NCBI RefSeq assembly: GCF_009176705.1
Contig: NZ_AP021846.1
Coordinates: 1,272,001 to 1,336,000 of the forward strand
DNA: 64,000 nt
Source: Pseudoalteromonas sp. A25
GTDB lineage: Bacteria; Pseudomonadota; Gammaproteobacteria; Enterobacterales; Alteromonadaceae
Direction: 5' to 3'
The stretch's first letter is position 1. Each line of letters begins with the position of its first letter. The position numbers and the translations under genes are program-made. The notes under the pieces are model-generated. The model was not told the DNA's origin. It searched no databases and worked only from the letters and a program-made list of their open reading frames with translations. This document shows positions 36,499-45,728 of this stretch, one piece after another.

Positions 36499-36528
36499 AT
36501 ACTCACCAACAAGACAGTTGGTGAGTAT
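36499..36528 (-). promoter_or_regulatory. Hairpin sequestering the mipA-family ribosome-binding site
   Basis: ATACTCACCAAC and GTTGGTGAGTAT (read on either strand) form a perfect 12-base-pair stem with a 6-base loop, ending two bases before the start codon at 36496. The 3' arm on the - strand contains GGTGAG, which is the only Shine-Dalgarno-like sequence and is 5 bases from the ATG. No T run follows, so it is not a typical terminator of the lipoprotein gene upstream. It could be an RNA thermometer, or be opened by an sRNA or protein. Confidence 0.6.
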
Positions 36529-36569
36529 TATATTGAGATTGTTTTATTGAACTGTAAAAAAGTGTTGTA

Positions 36570-37373
36570 TTAAAGTACGTTGATTTTATCGATTAAAATC
36601 GCAGTGAGCTTTTGGTGCATGGCACTAGTTAGCGCGCTGACTTCTGTTTCTGTGCATGCGCCAGCAGACTTCTCAGGTCCGCTGATCGCCTCTTCTACTT
36701 TGTATTCAGGCAGTTGCACCGGCTCTTGGGCACGCGCAATTCTGGCTTGCTCGCTATTTTGCTCAACAACAAAAGAGATAACATCATGCTCGTTGGTTAG
36801 CTTTTGTTCTTTAGTGTAACTAAATTGCAGTGGGGTGCCTTGGAAGCTGGCGCTGTCGATAGAAGACTTAGCAAACCAAACAACATCTGAAGACGCAACG
36901 TGCGTTAAGCGCATGCTTACACTGGCAATAATATTACTGCATTGATAACTCGGCGCTTGTTGAGTAACAAGCTTATAAAGCGGATGAGATGCTTTGGGCC
37001 TGTTGAGTAGATAGGTTTTATCAGGCCCAAATGAAAGGTCTAATTGATGTACGTTTAGAACGTAATCAGCGCCACGTTTTTCAGTGACAGATAAGCCTTG
37101 ATTTTTGAGTGATTGAGTAATGTAAGACTTTAATGTATCGGTCATCGCGACTTTGTCAGCAACAATACGCACTGTATTATTTTTTTCGATGGGATGCGCT
37201 GGCAGCTGCACTGATTTTATCCTTGCTGAGTCGAGTTCAGTACTATAGCTAAGTTGATAGATTTCTTTACTTAATAATGGCTTAGGTGGCACATTAAGTT
37301 TTGGTGCCATCTTTGGTGTTAATGAGCACCCAAAAGATAAAGCCAGAATGAAAAATATAAGTAAAAAACGCAT
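36570..37373 (-). CDS. Uncharacterised lipoprotein (267 aa)
   Basis: The protein has a lipoprotein signal with lipobox SFGC (Cys16) and no membrane segment afterwards, so it is probably anchored in the envelope. The mature part has the pattern 'VRIVADKVAMTDTLKSYITQ' and 'GADYVLNVHQLDLSFGPDKT', a fold type seen in envelope lipoproteins with a small alpha/beta domain; I cannot name a family. GAGG lies 8 bases before ATG 37373. It is upstream of the mipA-family gene by 73 bases and divergent from the beta-lactamase-family gene. Confidence 0.75.
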   Translation of the reverse strand: MRFLLIFFILALSFGCSLTPKMAPKLNVPPKPLLSKEIYQLSYSTELDSARIKSVQLPAHPIEKNNTVRIVADKVAMTDTLKSYITQSLKNQGLSVTEKRGADYVLNVHQLDLSFGPDKTYLLNRPKASHPLYKLVTQQAPSYQCSNIIASVSMRLTHVASSDVVWFAKSSIDSASFQGTPLQFSYTKEQKLTNEHDVISFVVEQNSEQARIARAQEPVQLPEYKVEEAISGPEKSAGACTETEVSALTSAMHQKLTAILIDKINVL

Positions 37374-37470
37374 CCAAGTACCTCAAATAGTAATTAAAGT
37401 ATTAATTGGTAATACAAACAACGCCAAATTTCGTGATAAACTTCAATCAATTCGAGCTTACAGAGTTATT

Positions 37471-38610
37471 ATGAAGTATTTAGTTGTTGTTGTATTTTGG
37501 CTATTTACGACAAAAGTCCATGCATTAGAAGACGCAAAGCAGCAGTGGCACCAATTTTTGAACAGCTATTCTAAGCAAGTCGAGCGAAAACTAAAAGAAA
37601 AATCAATTCCTGGCGCCGCTTTAAGCATCGTGCACGGAGATTTTGGCGATTTAGCTAAAGGCTATGGTAAAACTCAGGTGCGAAAAGGGCATGCTGTAGA
37701 TAAAAACACTCGGTTTCGATTAGCGTCGGTGTCAAAAACCTTTGCTGGTTCTTTGACTGCAAAGTTAGTGAGTCAGGAATACTTGCAACTAGATGATTAC
37801 GTGGGCGCCTACTTACCTTATTTAGAAAATACCGATTACCGATCACTCAAAGTATTCCACCTATTGAGCCATTCCAGTGGACTGGTGCCCAATGCCTATG
37901 ACAATTTAATTGAGTCTAGAATGTCTTATGGCGAAATCATTGAACGTTTAGTGAAAGTAGAACGGATATGTTCGCCTGGCCAGTGCTATGGCTATCAAAA
38001 TGCCATGTTTAGCCTAATTTCTGACGTTATTCACAGCGCAACAGGAATGCCTTATGAGCGCTGGTTAGCCGAGTTTATATTTAAGCCTTTAAAAATGAGT
38101 GATGGTGGCGTTGGTATCGATAATATGCAAAAAGACAATAACTATGCATTACCTCATGTTTTAGGGCGAAAGCGTTGGCATACAGCAAGGTTGAAGTCAC
38201 ATTATTATAAAGTAGTGCCTGCAGCAGGCATAAATGCAAGTGCTCAGGATATGGTGCAATGGCTGAAAGCGCAATTAGGGCATTACCCCGACGTATTGTC
38301 TCTTGATGCATTGACGATACAAGGTCGTCCATATACGCACACAAAGCGAGAACTAAGGCGCAGAATATGGCGTAACCACGTAGATGAAGCTTATTACGGG
38401 CTAGGGTGGCGCATATATGATTACGATGGTGAGCATTTGATGTATCACAGCGGGTGGGTACAAGGTTATAGAACTGATGTTGTTGTTATTCCAGCATTAA
38501 ATGTGGGCTTTAGCTTATTGCTCAATGCAGAAAGTGGTGTGATAAATGAATTAACAACGGATTTTATTTCTCAGGTTATTGCGTTGTATAGAATGGCGCC
38601 ACCGCAATAA
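37471..38610 (+). CDS. Secreted serine beta-lactamase-family (class C/PBP-like) hydrolase
   Basis: The product (379 aa from ATG 37471) has a signal peptide (MKYLVVVVFWLFTTKVHA), then the active-site SxxK tetrad (S86-V-S-K89 in RLASVSKTF), the second motif Y-x-N (Y175-Q-N177) and a third motif HSG in 'LMYHSGWVQGYRTDV'. The frame is open from 37348, but those 41 residues are not signal-like, so the later ATG is used. Members include AmpC enzymes, esterases and D-amino peptidases; the substrate is not decided by sequence, and resistance should not be assumed. Confidence 0.85.
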   Translation: MKYLVVVVFWLFTTKVHALEDAKQQWHQFLNSYSKQVERKLKEKSIPGAALSIVHGDFGDLAKGYGKTQVRKGHAVDKNTRFRLASVSKTFAGSLTAKLVSQEYLQLDDYVGAYLPYLENTDYRSLKVFHLLSHSSGLVPNAYDNLIESRMSYGEIIERLVKVERICSPGQCYGYQNAMFSLISDVIHSATGMPYERWLAEFIFKPLKMSDGGVGIDNMQKDNNYALPHVLGRKRWHTARLKSHYYKVVPAAGINASAQDMVQWLKAQLGHYPDVLSLDALTIQGRPYTHTKRELRRRIWRNHVDEAYYGLGWRIYDYDGEHLMYHSGWVQGYRTDVVVIPALNVGFSLLLNAESGVINELTTDFISQVIALYRMAPPQ

Positions 38611-38633
38611 ATTGATGGCGCTCGATATGCGAA

Positions 38634-38930
38634 TTAAGAACGAGGTAGTTGAATTTTCTTTTCTTCGCTTTGGCGGTACAAAACGATTGTATGGCCAATT
38701 GTTTGCACCTTGTGCGCACCAGTTTCACGCACAATCGCATCAAAGATAAGCTGTTTCGTCTCACGATCGTTAGTTGGCACTTTTACTTTGATGAGTTCAT
38801 GGATGTTTAAACATTGGTCTATTTCAACCAAAACACCTTCTGTTAAACCATTTGCACCGAGTAAAACTACTGGTTTAAGTGGGTGTGCTAACCCTTTAAG
38901 ATACTGCTTTTGTTTATTTGATAAAGTCAT
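38634..38930 (-). CDS. yhbY: Ribosome assembly RNA-binding protein YhbY (CRM domain)
   Basis: YhbY binds the pre-50S ribosome. The product is 98 aa from ATG 38930 (MTLSNKQKQYLKGLAHPLKP), closely matching the E. coli protein with 'VVLLGANGLTEGVLVEIDQ' and 'VPTNDRETKQLIFDAIVRET'. A longer frame to 38981 exists but would add residues not seen in the family and overlaps the rlmE promoter. It is divergent from rlmE, the classical arrangement in gammaproteobacteria. Confidence 0.95.
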   Translation of the reverse strand: MTLSNKQKQYLKGLAHPLKPVVLLGANGLTEGVLVEIDQCLNIHELIKVKVPTNDRETKQLIFDAIVRETGAHKVQTIGHTIVLYRQSEEKKIQLPRS

Positions 38931-38955
38931 ATTGGTACAATTTACTAAATGTAGG

Positions 38956-38983
38956 CTTGAATTTTCATATTCTACCGCCATCT
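38956..38983 (+). promoter_or_regulatory. Heat-shock (sigma-32) promoter of rlmE-ftsH
   Basis: CTTGAA (38956-38961) and CGCCATCT (38976-38983) are separated by 14 bases, matching the sigma-32 consensus CTTGAA-N(11-15)-CCCCATnT with one mismatch. It lies in the divergent yhbY/rlmE gap, about 30 bases before the rlmE start. In E. coli the rlmE-ftsH operon is a known heat-shock transcript, so this fits. Confidence 0.7.
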
Positions 38984-39013
38984 AGACAATATTACTAATG
39001 AGTTGCAGTTAAT

Positions 39014-39643
39014 ATGGCAAATAAAAAGCACTCAGCGAGCTCAAAGCGCTGGTTAAAGGAACATGTAGACGACCCATATGTTCATGAGGCACAAAAGCGA
39101 GGGTTTCGTTCTCGCGCAATTTTTAAGCTAGAAGAGATACAACAGCGGGATAAGTTGATTAAGCCCGGTATGAGTGTGGTTGACTTGGGTGCCGCGCCGG
39201 GAAGTTGGTCGCAGTACTTAGCAGAACAAGTAGGCGATAAAGGGCAAGTCATTGCCTGTGACATTCTACCGATGGACTCATTGGCAGGTGTTGATTTTTT
39301 GCAAGGTGATTTTCGTGAAGAAGCCGTGCTTGATGCTTTGCTTCAACGCATTGGCGGTAAGACAGTCGATGTTGTTTTTTCAGATATGGCCCCCAACATG
39401 AGCGGTAATATGTCGACTGATCAAGCGGGTAGCATGTATTTGGTTGAGCTTGCGCTCGATATGTGTCATCAGGTACTTTGTAAAAATGGCGCGTTTGCAG
39501 TAAAAGTTTTTCAAGGCGAAGGTTTTGATCAGTTTGTGCAAGAGGTTCGTAAATGTTTTAACGTGGTTAAAATAAGAAAGCCAAAAGCTTCTCGTCCACG
39601 TTCTCGTGAAGTTTATATAGTGGCGACAGGATACAAACTGTAG
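39014..39643 (+). CDS. rlmE: 23S rRNA 2'-O-methyltransferase RlmE (FtsJ)
   Basis: RlmE methylates U2552 of 23S rRNA, a late step in 50S assembly. The 209-aa protein has the SAM-binding '[20 protein letters not shown]' motif and the catalytic K-D-K-E residues in [22 protein letters not shown] and REVYIV. It is followed 59 bases later by ftsH, the usual heat-shock pair. Confidence 0.97.
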   Translation: MANKKHSASSKRWLKEHVDDPYVHEAQKRGFRSRAIFKLEEIQQRDKLIKPGMSVVDLGAAPGSWSQYLAEQVGDKGQVIACDILPMDSLAGVDFLQGDFREEAVLDALLQRIGGKTVDVVFSDMAPNMSGNMSTDQAGSMYLVELALDMCHQVLCKNGAFAVKVFQGEGFDQFVQEVRKCFNVVKIRKPKASRPRSREVYIVATGYKL

Positions 39644-39702
39644 TACAGTTGAAAGGCATTAAAGTTGAATTTAAATAATTTTGGATACAAGAGGTTAACC
39701 CC

Positions 39703-41646
39703 TTGAGCGATATGGCGAAGAATTTAATACTCTGGTTAGTTATAGCTGTCGTGCTTATGACTGTCTTTCAGAGCTTCAATAGCGGCGATTTAACAGATCG
39801 TCAAACGAGTTACACGCAGTTTGTAAAAGAAGTGCGCAGCGGAGCGGTTAGGGATGTAAACATTGATCGTTCGTCAGGTACTATTACAGGTATGAAGGGA
39901 AATGGAGAGCGTTTCCAAACCATTATGCCGATGTATGATGAAGACCTGATCAATGATTTATTAAAAAATGATGTAAATGTAAAAGGCGTTGCGCCGGAAG
40001 AGCAATCTTTCCTTGCTAACATTTTCATCTCTTGGTTCCCTATGCTGTTGCTTATTGGTGTGTGGATATTCTTCATGCGTCAAATGCAAGGCGGTGGCGG
40101 TAAAGGCGCGATGTCGTTTGGCAAGAGTAAAGCGCGCTTAATGAGTGAGGATCAAGTTAAGACAACTTTTGCGGATGTTGCTGGGTGTGACGAAGCAAAA
40201 GAAGATGTAACAGAGCTTGTTGACTTCTTACGCGACCCGTCAAAGTTTCAAAAGCTTGGTGGTAGTATACCAAAAGGTGTCCTGATGGTAGGGCCTCCCG
40301 GTACTGGTAAAACGCTACTTGCCAAGGCTGTTGCTGGTGAAGCAAAAGTGCCATTTTTCACAATTTCAGGGTCTGATTTTGTGGAAATGTTTGTAGGTGT
40401 TGGTGCATCGCGCGTTCGTGACATGTTTGAACAAGCTAAAAAGGCGGCGCCTTGTATTATCTTCATCGACGAAATTGACGCTGTAGGGCGCAAACGTGGT
40501 GCTGGTATGGGTGGTGGTCACGATGAACGTGAGCAAACGCTTAACCAAATGCTCGTTGAGATGGATGGCTTTGAAGGTAACGAAGGTATTATCGTTATTG
40601 CCGCAACTAACCGTCCAGATGTACTTGACCCTGCACTGTTACGCCCTGGTCGATTTGACCGCCAAGTTGTAGTCGGTTTACCTGATATCCGTGGCCGTGA
40701 ACAAATCCTTAACGTTCATATGCGTAAAGTTCCACTAGATGATAATGTTGAAGCGTCACTGATTGCTCGAGGCACGCCAGGCTTCTCAGGTGCTGATCTG
40801 GCAAACTTAGTGAATGAAGCCGCGTTATTTGCAGCGCGTGGTAATAAACGCAAAGTAAGCATGGCTGAATTTGATGCTGCGAAAGACAAAATCATGATGG
40901 GCGCAGAGCGCAAGTCTATGGTAATGAGCGAGCATGAGAAAGAGATGACTGCTTATCATGAGGCAGGGCACGCTATTGTGGGTCGTTTGGTACCAGAGCA
41001 TGATCCTGTTTATAAGGTATCAATTATTCCTCGTGGTCGTGCGCTTGGTGTGACTATGTATTTACCAGAGCAAGACCGTGTTAGTCACTCTAAAGAGCAT
41101 TTAGAGTCTATGCTATCAAGTTTGTATGGTGGTCGTATCGCAGAAGCACTTATTTACGGTGAAGATAAAGTCACGACCGGTGCAAGTAATGATATTGAGC
41201 GTGCGACAGACATCGCTAAGAAGATGGTTATGCAGTGGGGATTAAGTAGCAAACTTGGTCCACAAATGTACCTTGAAGAACAAGGTGAGATGTATATGGG
41301 CGGCGGCTCGCACCGTACGGCAGGTATGTCTGACGAAACTGCAAAGCTGATCGATTCAGAAATCAAAGACTTTATAACTCGCAACTATCAACGTGCAGAG
41401 CAAATCCTAAAAGACAATATGGATATTTTACACAGTATGAAAGATGCGCTAATGAAGTATGAAACAATCGATGCAGGTCAGATTGATGACTTGATGGCAC
41501 GTACAGAAGTTCGTCCTCCGCGTGATGCGCACGATAGAAAACCGGATAACAAAGAACCGAAACAGGAAAAGTCGGTACCTGTAAGTGACGAAAAGCCGGA
41601 AGAAAAGCCACAAAATTCATCTGAACTTGATGATAGGCCTGAATAA
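39703..41646 (+). CDS. ftsH: ATP-dependent zinc metalloprotease FtsH
   Basis: FtsH is the inner-membrane AAA+ protease that degrades LpxC, SecY, sigma-32 and other proteins. The 647-aa protein has two membrane helices (about 5-25 and 102-125), Walker A GPPGTGKT (197-204), the second region of homology with '[19 protein letters not shown]', and the zinc motif HEAGH (419-423). The start is TTG 39703; GAGG is 8 bases before it, while the ATG at 39712 is 17 bases away. The Gln/Glu/Lys-rich tail after 610 is normal. Confidence 0.97.
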   Translation: MSDMAKNLILWLVIAVVLMTVFQSFNSGDLTDRQTSYTQFVKEVRSGAVRDVNIDRSSGTITGMKGNGERFQTIMPMYDEDLINDLLKNDVNVKGVAPEEQSFLANIFISWFPMLLLIGVWIFFMRQMQGGGGKGAMSFGKSKARLMSEDQVKTTFADVAGCDEAKEDVTELVDFLRDPSKFQKLGGSIPKGVLMVGPPGTGKTLLAKAVAGEAKVPFFTISGSDFVEMFVGVGASRVRDMFEQAKKAAPCIIFIDEIDAVGRKRGAGMGGGHDEREQTLNQMLVEMDGFEGNEGIIVIAATNRPDVLDPALLRPGRFDRQVVVGLPDIRGREQILNVHMRKVPLDDNVEASLIARGTPGFSGADLANLVNEAALFAARGNKRKVSMAEFDAAKDKIMMGAERKSMVMSEHEKEMTAYHEAGHAIVGRLVPEHDPVYKVSIIPRGRALGVTMYLPEQDRVSHSKEHLESMLSSLYGGRIAEALIYGEDKVTTGASNDIERATDIAKKMVMQWGLSSKLGPQMYLEEQGEMYMGGGSHRTAGMSDETAKLIDSEIKDFITRNYQRAEQILKDNMDILHSMKDALMKYETIDAGQIDDLMARTEVRPPRDAHDRKPDNKEPKQEKSVPVSDEKPEEKPQNSSELDDRPE

Positions 41647-41670
41647 CGGTTAAAATAGCTAATAGTTTTT

Positions 41671-41699
41671 AAAGCCCCGCGATGACGGGGCTTTTTCTT
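41671..41699 (+). terminator. Intrinsic terminator after ftsH
   Basis: AAAGCCCCG (41671-41679) pairs with CGGGGCTTT (41686-41694) around a 6-base loop, followed by TTTTT. It lies 24 bases after the ftsH stop and separates rlmE-ftsH from folP. Confidence 0.92.
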
Positions 41700-41799
41700 A
41701 CCATAATCAACAATTATAGGTGAATATTTCGCCTAGTTTTAATTACCAAACACAGCGTTTTGGTAATAATTACGATTACTCTCAGTTGAGTAAAAAACA

Positions 41800-42648
41800 A
41801 TGAAAACCACAATTTGTTTACCCCGAGGCCGTGAATTATGCCTCGATACGCCCCAAATAATGGGGATTGTTAATGTCACTCCTGATTCTTTTTCAGACGG
41901 TGGGTTTTACTACCAAGCTGACAACGCTGTCAATCAAGCGCTATCTTTATTAGAACAAGGTGCAACTATACTGGATGTTGGAGGTGAGTCTACCCGCCCT
42001 GGTGCACCTGATGTTGCCTGTGAAGAAGAGCTAAAACGAGTGATCCCTGTTATCGAACAGATCCGACGTCACAGCGATTGTGTGATTTCTGTTGATACCA
42101 GTAAGGCCGAAGTCATGCGTGAAGCAATTAAAGCAGGGGCTGACATTGTTAATGATGTCAGAGCGCTTCAAGAGCCTGGTGCTTTGGAGGTTGTCGCACA
42201 ATATCCTGAGGTGGCTATCTGCTTGATGCACATGCAAGGCCAACCTAGAACAATGCAGAACAACCCGACTTATACTGACTTGGTAACAGACATAAAGGCA
42301 TTTTTCAGTGCGCGTATTTTGGCTTGTAAAGACCATGGTATTGATACGCAACGCTTGATACTCGACCCCGGATTTGGGTTTGGCAAAAATTTGGCCCACA
42401 ATTATGAGTTACTGGGAAGCTTTGATAGCTTCCAGTCTTTTGAATTACCCCTTTTGGCTGGACTATCACGTAAGTCTATGTTTGGCCATTTATTGAATAG
42501 AGAAACAAATGAACGCCTAGCAGCTAGCCTCGCTGGGGCTTTGTTGTGTGCACAAAAAGGTGCCCACATCATACGAGTTCATGACGTACAACAAACTGCT
42601 GATGTGCTAAAAGTATGGCATGCAGCGTGTAATGGAGTAACCATATGA
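41800..42648 (+). CDS. folP: Dihydropteroate synthase FolP
   Basis: FolP joins p-aminobenzoate to the dihydropterin pyrophosphate in folate synthesis. The 282-aa enzyme has '[14 protein letters not shown]' at the N-terminus, '[11 protein letters not shown]', 'DPGFGFGKN' and 'SRKSMFG', the standard substrate-binding motifs. It overlaps glmM by 4 bases, as in E. coli. Confidence 0.97.
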   Translation: MKTTICLPRGRELCLDTPQIMGIVNVTPDSFSDGGFYYQADNAVNQALSLLEQGATILDVGGESTRPGAPDVACEEELKRVIPVIEQIRRHSDCVISVDTSKAEVMREAIKAGADIVNDVRALQEPGALEVVAQYPEVAICLMHMQGQPRTMQNNPTYTDLVTDIKAFFSARILACKDHGIDTQRLILDPGFGFGKNLAHNYELLGSFDSFQSFELPLLAGLSRKSMFGHLLNRETNERLAASLAGALLCAQKGAHIIRVHDVQQTADVLKVWHAACNGVTI

Positions 42649-43985
42649 CAACTAGAAAGTATTTTGGCACTGATGGAGTCAGAGGATTAGTGGGGCAGTT
42701 TCCTATCACCCCTGAATTTGCGCTGAAATTAGGCTGGGCAGCCGGTAAAGTTTTATCTAAAACAGGCACTAAAAAAGTAATTATAGGTAAAGATACACGT
42801 ATATCTGGTTATCTGTTGGAAACTTCTTTAGAAGCAGGCTTGATTGCCGCTGGTATTGATGTTGTGTTGCTGGGGCCGATGCCTACACCTGCAGTTGCCT
42901 ATCTCACACAAACGTTTAGAGCAGAAGCTGGAATAGTGATCAGTGCATCTCATAATCCATATCACGATAATGGCATTAAATTCTTCAGTGGTAACGGTCT
43001 TAAGTTAGCAGACAGTGTAGAGCTTGAGATTGAAGCTATGATGGACGAAGAGATGACCTGCGTTCCATCAGAGAAATTGGGAAAAGCACGACGCTTAGAA
43101 AATGCAGATGGTCGTTACATTGAGTTTTGTAAAAGTCAGTTTCCAAAAGAGCTATCACTTGAAGGCTTAAAAATAGTTCTTGACTGTGCTAATGGTGCCA
43201 CCTATCACATTGCGCCAGCAGTTATGCGAGAGCTGGGTGCAACAGTGATTTGTCATGCTTGTGAGCCAAACGGCGTAAACATAAACCATGAGTGTGGTGC
43301 AACACATGTTGATAGCCTGAAGCGCCAAGTTTTAGAGCATAAAGCAGATGTTGGTATCGCTTACGATGGCGATGGTGATCGCGTCATGATGGTTGACCAT
43401 AAGGGACATGTCTTTGACGGTGATGATATCGTGTACATCATCGCTTGTTTAGCTCACGCTAATGGCACACTTAGAGGTGGTGTTGTCGGTACCGTCATGT
43501 CAAATATGGGGCTGGAAAATGCGCTGATCGCGAAGGGGATTGAGTTTGCGCGCAGCAAAGTTGGTGATCGCTATGTGATGGAATTACTGAGCCAGAATGG
43601 TTGGACGCTAGGTGGCGAAAGCTCTGGTCACGTGCTAAATCTAGATTTGATCTGTACTGGGGACGGTATTATATCTAGTTTGCAGGTGCTTGCTGCTATG
43701 GTGTCACAAAATAAGACTCTACAAGATTTAGGTAATGGCTTTACCAAATACCCAATGAAGATGATTAATGTTCGCTATACAACCAGTAACGATCCAACTG
43801 AGCAGGAGATTGTTAAGAAGGCGGTTGAAGAGGTTGAGCAGCAATTGGCGGGCAAAGGTCGTGTGTTATTACGAAAATCAGGTACAGAGCCGGTGATCAG
43901 AGTCATGGTTGAAGCAGAGCAAGAGAAGCAAGTTATCGACTTTGCTACAAAAATTGCTGAAGTTGTTGAATCTGTGAGCAATTAG
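42645..43985 (+). CDS. glmM: Phosphoglucosamine mutase GlmM
   Basis: GlmM converts glucosamine-6-phosphate to glucosamine-1-phosphate for cell-wall synthesis. The 446-aa enzyme carries the phospho-Ser102 loop '[17 protein letters not shown]', the Mg2+ site '[13 protein letters not shown]' and the sugar-phosphate site '[14 protein letters not shown]'. It forms a unit with folP, and tpiA follows 78 bases later. Confidence 0.97.
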   Translation: MTTRKYFGTDGVRGLVGQFPITPEFALKLGWAAGKVLSKTGTKKVIIGKDTRISGYLLETSLEAGLIAAGIDVVLLGPMPTPAVAYLTQTFRAEAGIVISASHNPYHDNGIKFFSGNGLKLADSVELEIEAMMDEEMTCVPSEKLGKARRLENADGRYIEFCKSQFPKELSLEGLKIVLDCANGATYHIAPAVMRELGATVICHACEPNGVNINHECGATHVDSLKRQVLEHKADVGIAYDGDGDRVMMVDHKGHVFDGDDIVYIIACLAHANGTLRGGVVGTVMSNMGLENALIAKGIEFARSKVGDRYVMELLSQNGWTLGGESSGHVLNLDLICTGDGIISSLQVLAAMVSQNKTLQDLGNGFTKYPMKMINVRYTTSNDPTEQEIVKKAVEEVEQQLAGKGRVLLRKSGTEPVIRVMVEAEQEKQVIDFATKIAEVVESVSN

Positions 43986-44063
43986 TCTGCTTTTTAATTT
44001 TATTTCTTGTAAATCAGGGTGAGTCAAGTTAGTATCTCACCCGCTTCTGACGCGGAGTATCGT

Positions 44064-44813
44064 ATGACACAGCGTAAGCCTATTGTTGCAGGTAATTGGA
44101 AAATGAACGGCTCATTCGAGCTAGTAGCCGAAATTTGCAGCGAAGTAAAAAAGTATAAAAATCTGAATGTAGATGTAATTATTTTTCCACCCGCTTTATT
44201 GCTAAGTGAAGTGGTAAAAAATGGCATTGAATCTGGTACGCAAACGATATCAGAATTTGACGCAGGTGCTTATACGGGTGAAATTCAGGCACAACTGGCG
44301 CACGAATTAGGTGCCAAGTATACCTTGATTGGTCACTCAGAAAGACGCAGTATTTTCAATGAGTCAGACCAGCAAGTTGCTGATAAGTTTGCTCAAGCAC
44401 AAAAGTCTGGCTTAACGCCTATTTTGTGTGTAGGTGAAACAGAAGCTGAGCGGGAAGCCGCCCAAACTGAACAAGTTGTTGCTAGGCAAATAAGAGCAGT
44501 TATCGATAAATTAGGTATAGCAGCACTGAATGATTCTGTGATAGCATACGAACCCGTTTGGGCTATAGGGACTGGTAAAACAGCAACTCCTGAACAGGCT
44601 CAGGCGGTACATAAGTTTATTCGTGATATGCTTAACAGTTATGATAAGCAGGTCGCAAGCTCGCTGCGGATCCTTTATGGTGGCAGTGTGAATGAAAAGA
44701 ACAGTGAATCATTATTTGCACAAGCAGATATAGACGGCGGACTCATTGGTGGCGCAAGTCTAAAAAAAGATGCTTTTACTAGCATCTGCAATAGTGCAGT
44801 AGGGAACGTATAA
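44064..44813 (+). CDS. tpiA: Triosephosphate isomerase TpiA
   Basis: TpiA interconverts dihydroxyacetone phosphate and glyceraldehyde-3-phosphate in glycolysis. The 249-aa protein has the catalytic Lys (GNWKMNG), His (LIGHSERR) and Glu (AYEPVWAIGTG). The start is ATG 44064 with GGAG 7 bases upstream; the frame is open to a GTG at 44019, but those 15 residues are not part of the family. It lies between glmM and secG, unlike in E. coli. Confidence 0.96.
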   Translation: MTQRKPIVAGNWKMNGSFELVAEICSEVKKYKNLNVDVIIFPPALLLSEVVKNGIESGTQTISEFDAGAYTGEIQAQLAHELGAKYTLIGHSERRSIFNESDQQVADKFAQAQKSGLTPILCVGETEAEREAAQTEQVVARQIRAVIDKLGIAALNDSVIAYEPVWAIGTGKTATPEQAQAVHKFIRDMLNSYDKQVASSLRILYGGSVNEKNSESLFAQADIDGGLIGGASLKKDAFTSICNSAVGNV

Positions 44814-44814
44814 A

Positions 44815-45162
44815 ATGTACGAAATATTATTAGTTGTTTACTTGATTGTTGCATTAGCACTGGTTGGTATGGTGTTGGTTCAACAAGGCAAAGGCGCAGA
44901 CATGGGCTCGTCGTTTGGCGCAGGTGCATCAGCAACAGTTTTCGGCTCGTCAGGTGCTGGCAACTTTATGACAAAGACAACCACCATTTTGGCAACCGTT
45001 TTCTTTGTTTTGAGCATCGTGCTTGGTAACTTAACCGCCGGTCAAATCAAAAAGACTGATGAGTGGGAAAACCTTGAAGCACCAGCTGCAACCGTAGTGC
45101 CGGCTGAATCAGATGTACCAGTGTCATCTGAAGATAACAAAAGTTCAGACGTACCAAATTAA
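44815..45162 (+). CDS. secG: Preprotein translocase subunit SecG
   Basis: SecG is the small subunit of the SecYEG channel. The 115-aa protein has two membrane helices (about 3-22 and 55-75) around a Gly/Ser-rich loop ('MGSSFGAGASATVFGSSG'), the usual family pattern, and an acidic tail. It starts one base after tpiA and is probably co-transcribed with the tRNA gene that follows 63 bases later, as secG-leuU in E. coli. Confidence 0.95.
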   Translation: MYEILLVVYLIVALALVGMVLVQQGKGADMGSSFGAGASATVFGSSGAGNFMTKTTTILATVFFVLSIVLGNLTAGQIKKTDEWENLEAPAATVVPAESDVPVSSEDNKSSDVPN

Positions 45163-45225
45163 TAGATTAGTAGCCTTAAGTTACTCGGTAGTTTGATTCC
45201 TCAATCAAGCAATAAACCGAAAAAT

Positions 45226-45310
45226 GCGGATGTGGTGGAATTGGTAGACACGCCATCTTGAGGGGGTGGTGGCTTCGGCCGTGGGGGTTCAAGTCCCCCC
45301 ATCCGCACCA
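45226..45310 (+). tRNA. tRNA-Leu (anticodon GAG)
   Basis: The sequence folds into a complete class II tRNA: acceptor arm GCGGATG / CATCCGC (45226-45232 and 45300-45306), the anticodon arm CCATC-TTGAGGG-GGTGG with anticodon GAG at 45260-45262, a long variable arm with a TTCG loop, a T arm GGGGG-TTCAAGT-CCCCC, and an encoded CCA end (45308-45310). It reads CUC and CUU leucine codons. It sits after secG, the conserved position of leuU in gammaproteobacteria. Confidence 0.97.
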
Positions 45311-45320
45311 ATTTATTAGA

Positions 45321-45347
45321 AACCAGCCTGTTGGCTGGTTTTTTTTT
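45321..45347 (+). terminator. Intrinsic terminator after tRNA-Leu
   Basis: AACCAGCC (45321-45328) pairs with GGCTGGTT (45333-45340) around a 4-base loop and is followed by a long T run. It ends the secG-tRNA transcript. Confidence 0.92.
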
Positions 45348-45406
45348 GCCTGACGTTTCTAGCGTATTAGCGCGTACTAAAGCTAATACCAATCCGCAAT
45401 AACACT

Positions 45407-45660
45407 TATACCAATTTTATTAATACATTGATCATTCTAGCGAGCTAAATAACTCATTAACTGCGTTAAAAATTTCTCATTTAGAACAACTAAATAACGA
45501 AATTTTACCTTGTTATCGACAAGGTTTCCTTGCTTTAAAATAGACCACTTAGTTATTTAGACAGTCATTGCTGGCATGGACTCGCTATATTTCATCATTG
45601 TTGATTTGTTACTTAGTTGCTTTTCAAAGCTATGATTGCTCAATACAACTTGTATAATCA
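45407..45660. mobile_element. Palindromic non-coding repeat, MITE-like
   Basis: The 418-base gap between tRNA-Leu and helD contains no gene but a large interrupted palindrome. Arms include TAGCGAG (45438-45444) with CTCGCTA (45581-45587) and CTAAATAACT (45445-45454) with AGTTATTTAG (45551-45560); a further CTAAATAAC copy is at 45490-45498, and a central hairpin ACCTTGT/ACAAGGT is at 45507-45525. The ends show imperfect inverted repeats (TTATACCAA at 45408 and TTGTATAA near 45650). I associate this pattern with repeats scattered in Pseudoalteromonas and relatives. No transposase is present. Boundaries are approximate. Confidence 0.6.
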
Positions 45661-45728
45661 CCTAAATTTCAGTTCATTGCTGCTTTTGATGTGTCGACAA
45701 ATATCCGCGCCTTTTTAGAGTATCTCTA

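Noticed and set aside
37348-37470. Longer start for the beta-lactamase-family protein
   Set aside because: The added 41 residues overlap the divergent lipoprotein start and put the signal peptide inside the protein.
38931-38981. Longer start for yhbY
   Set aside because: The extra residues are absent from the family and the region holds the rlmE promoter.
45201-45392. Open frame on the - strand across tRNA-Leu with 'GGLEPPRPKPPPPQDG'
   Set aside because: This is the well-known spurious product of reading the antisense strand of a tRNA-Leu gene.
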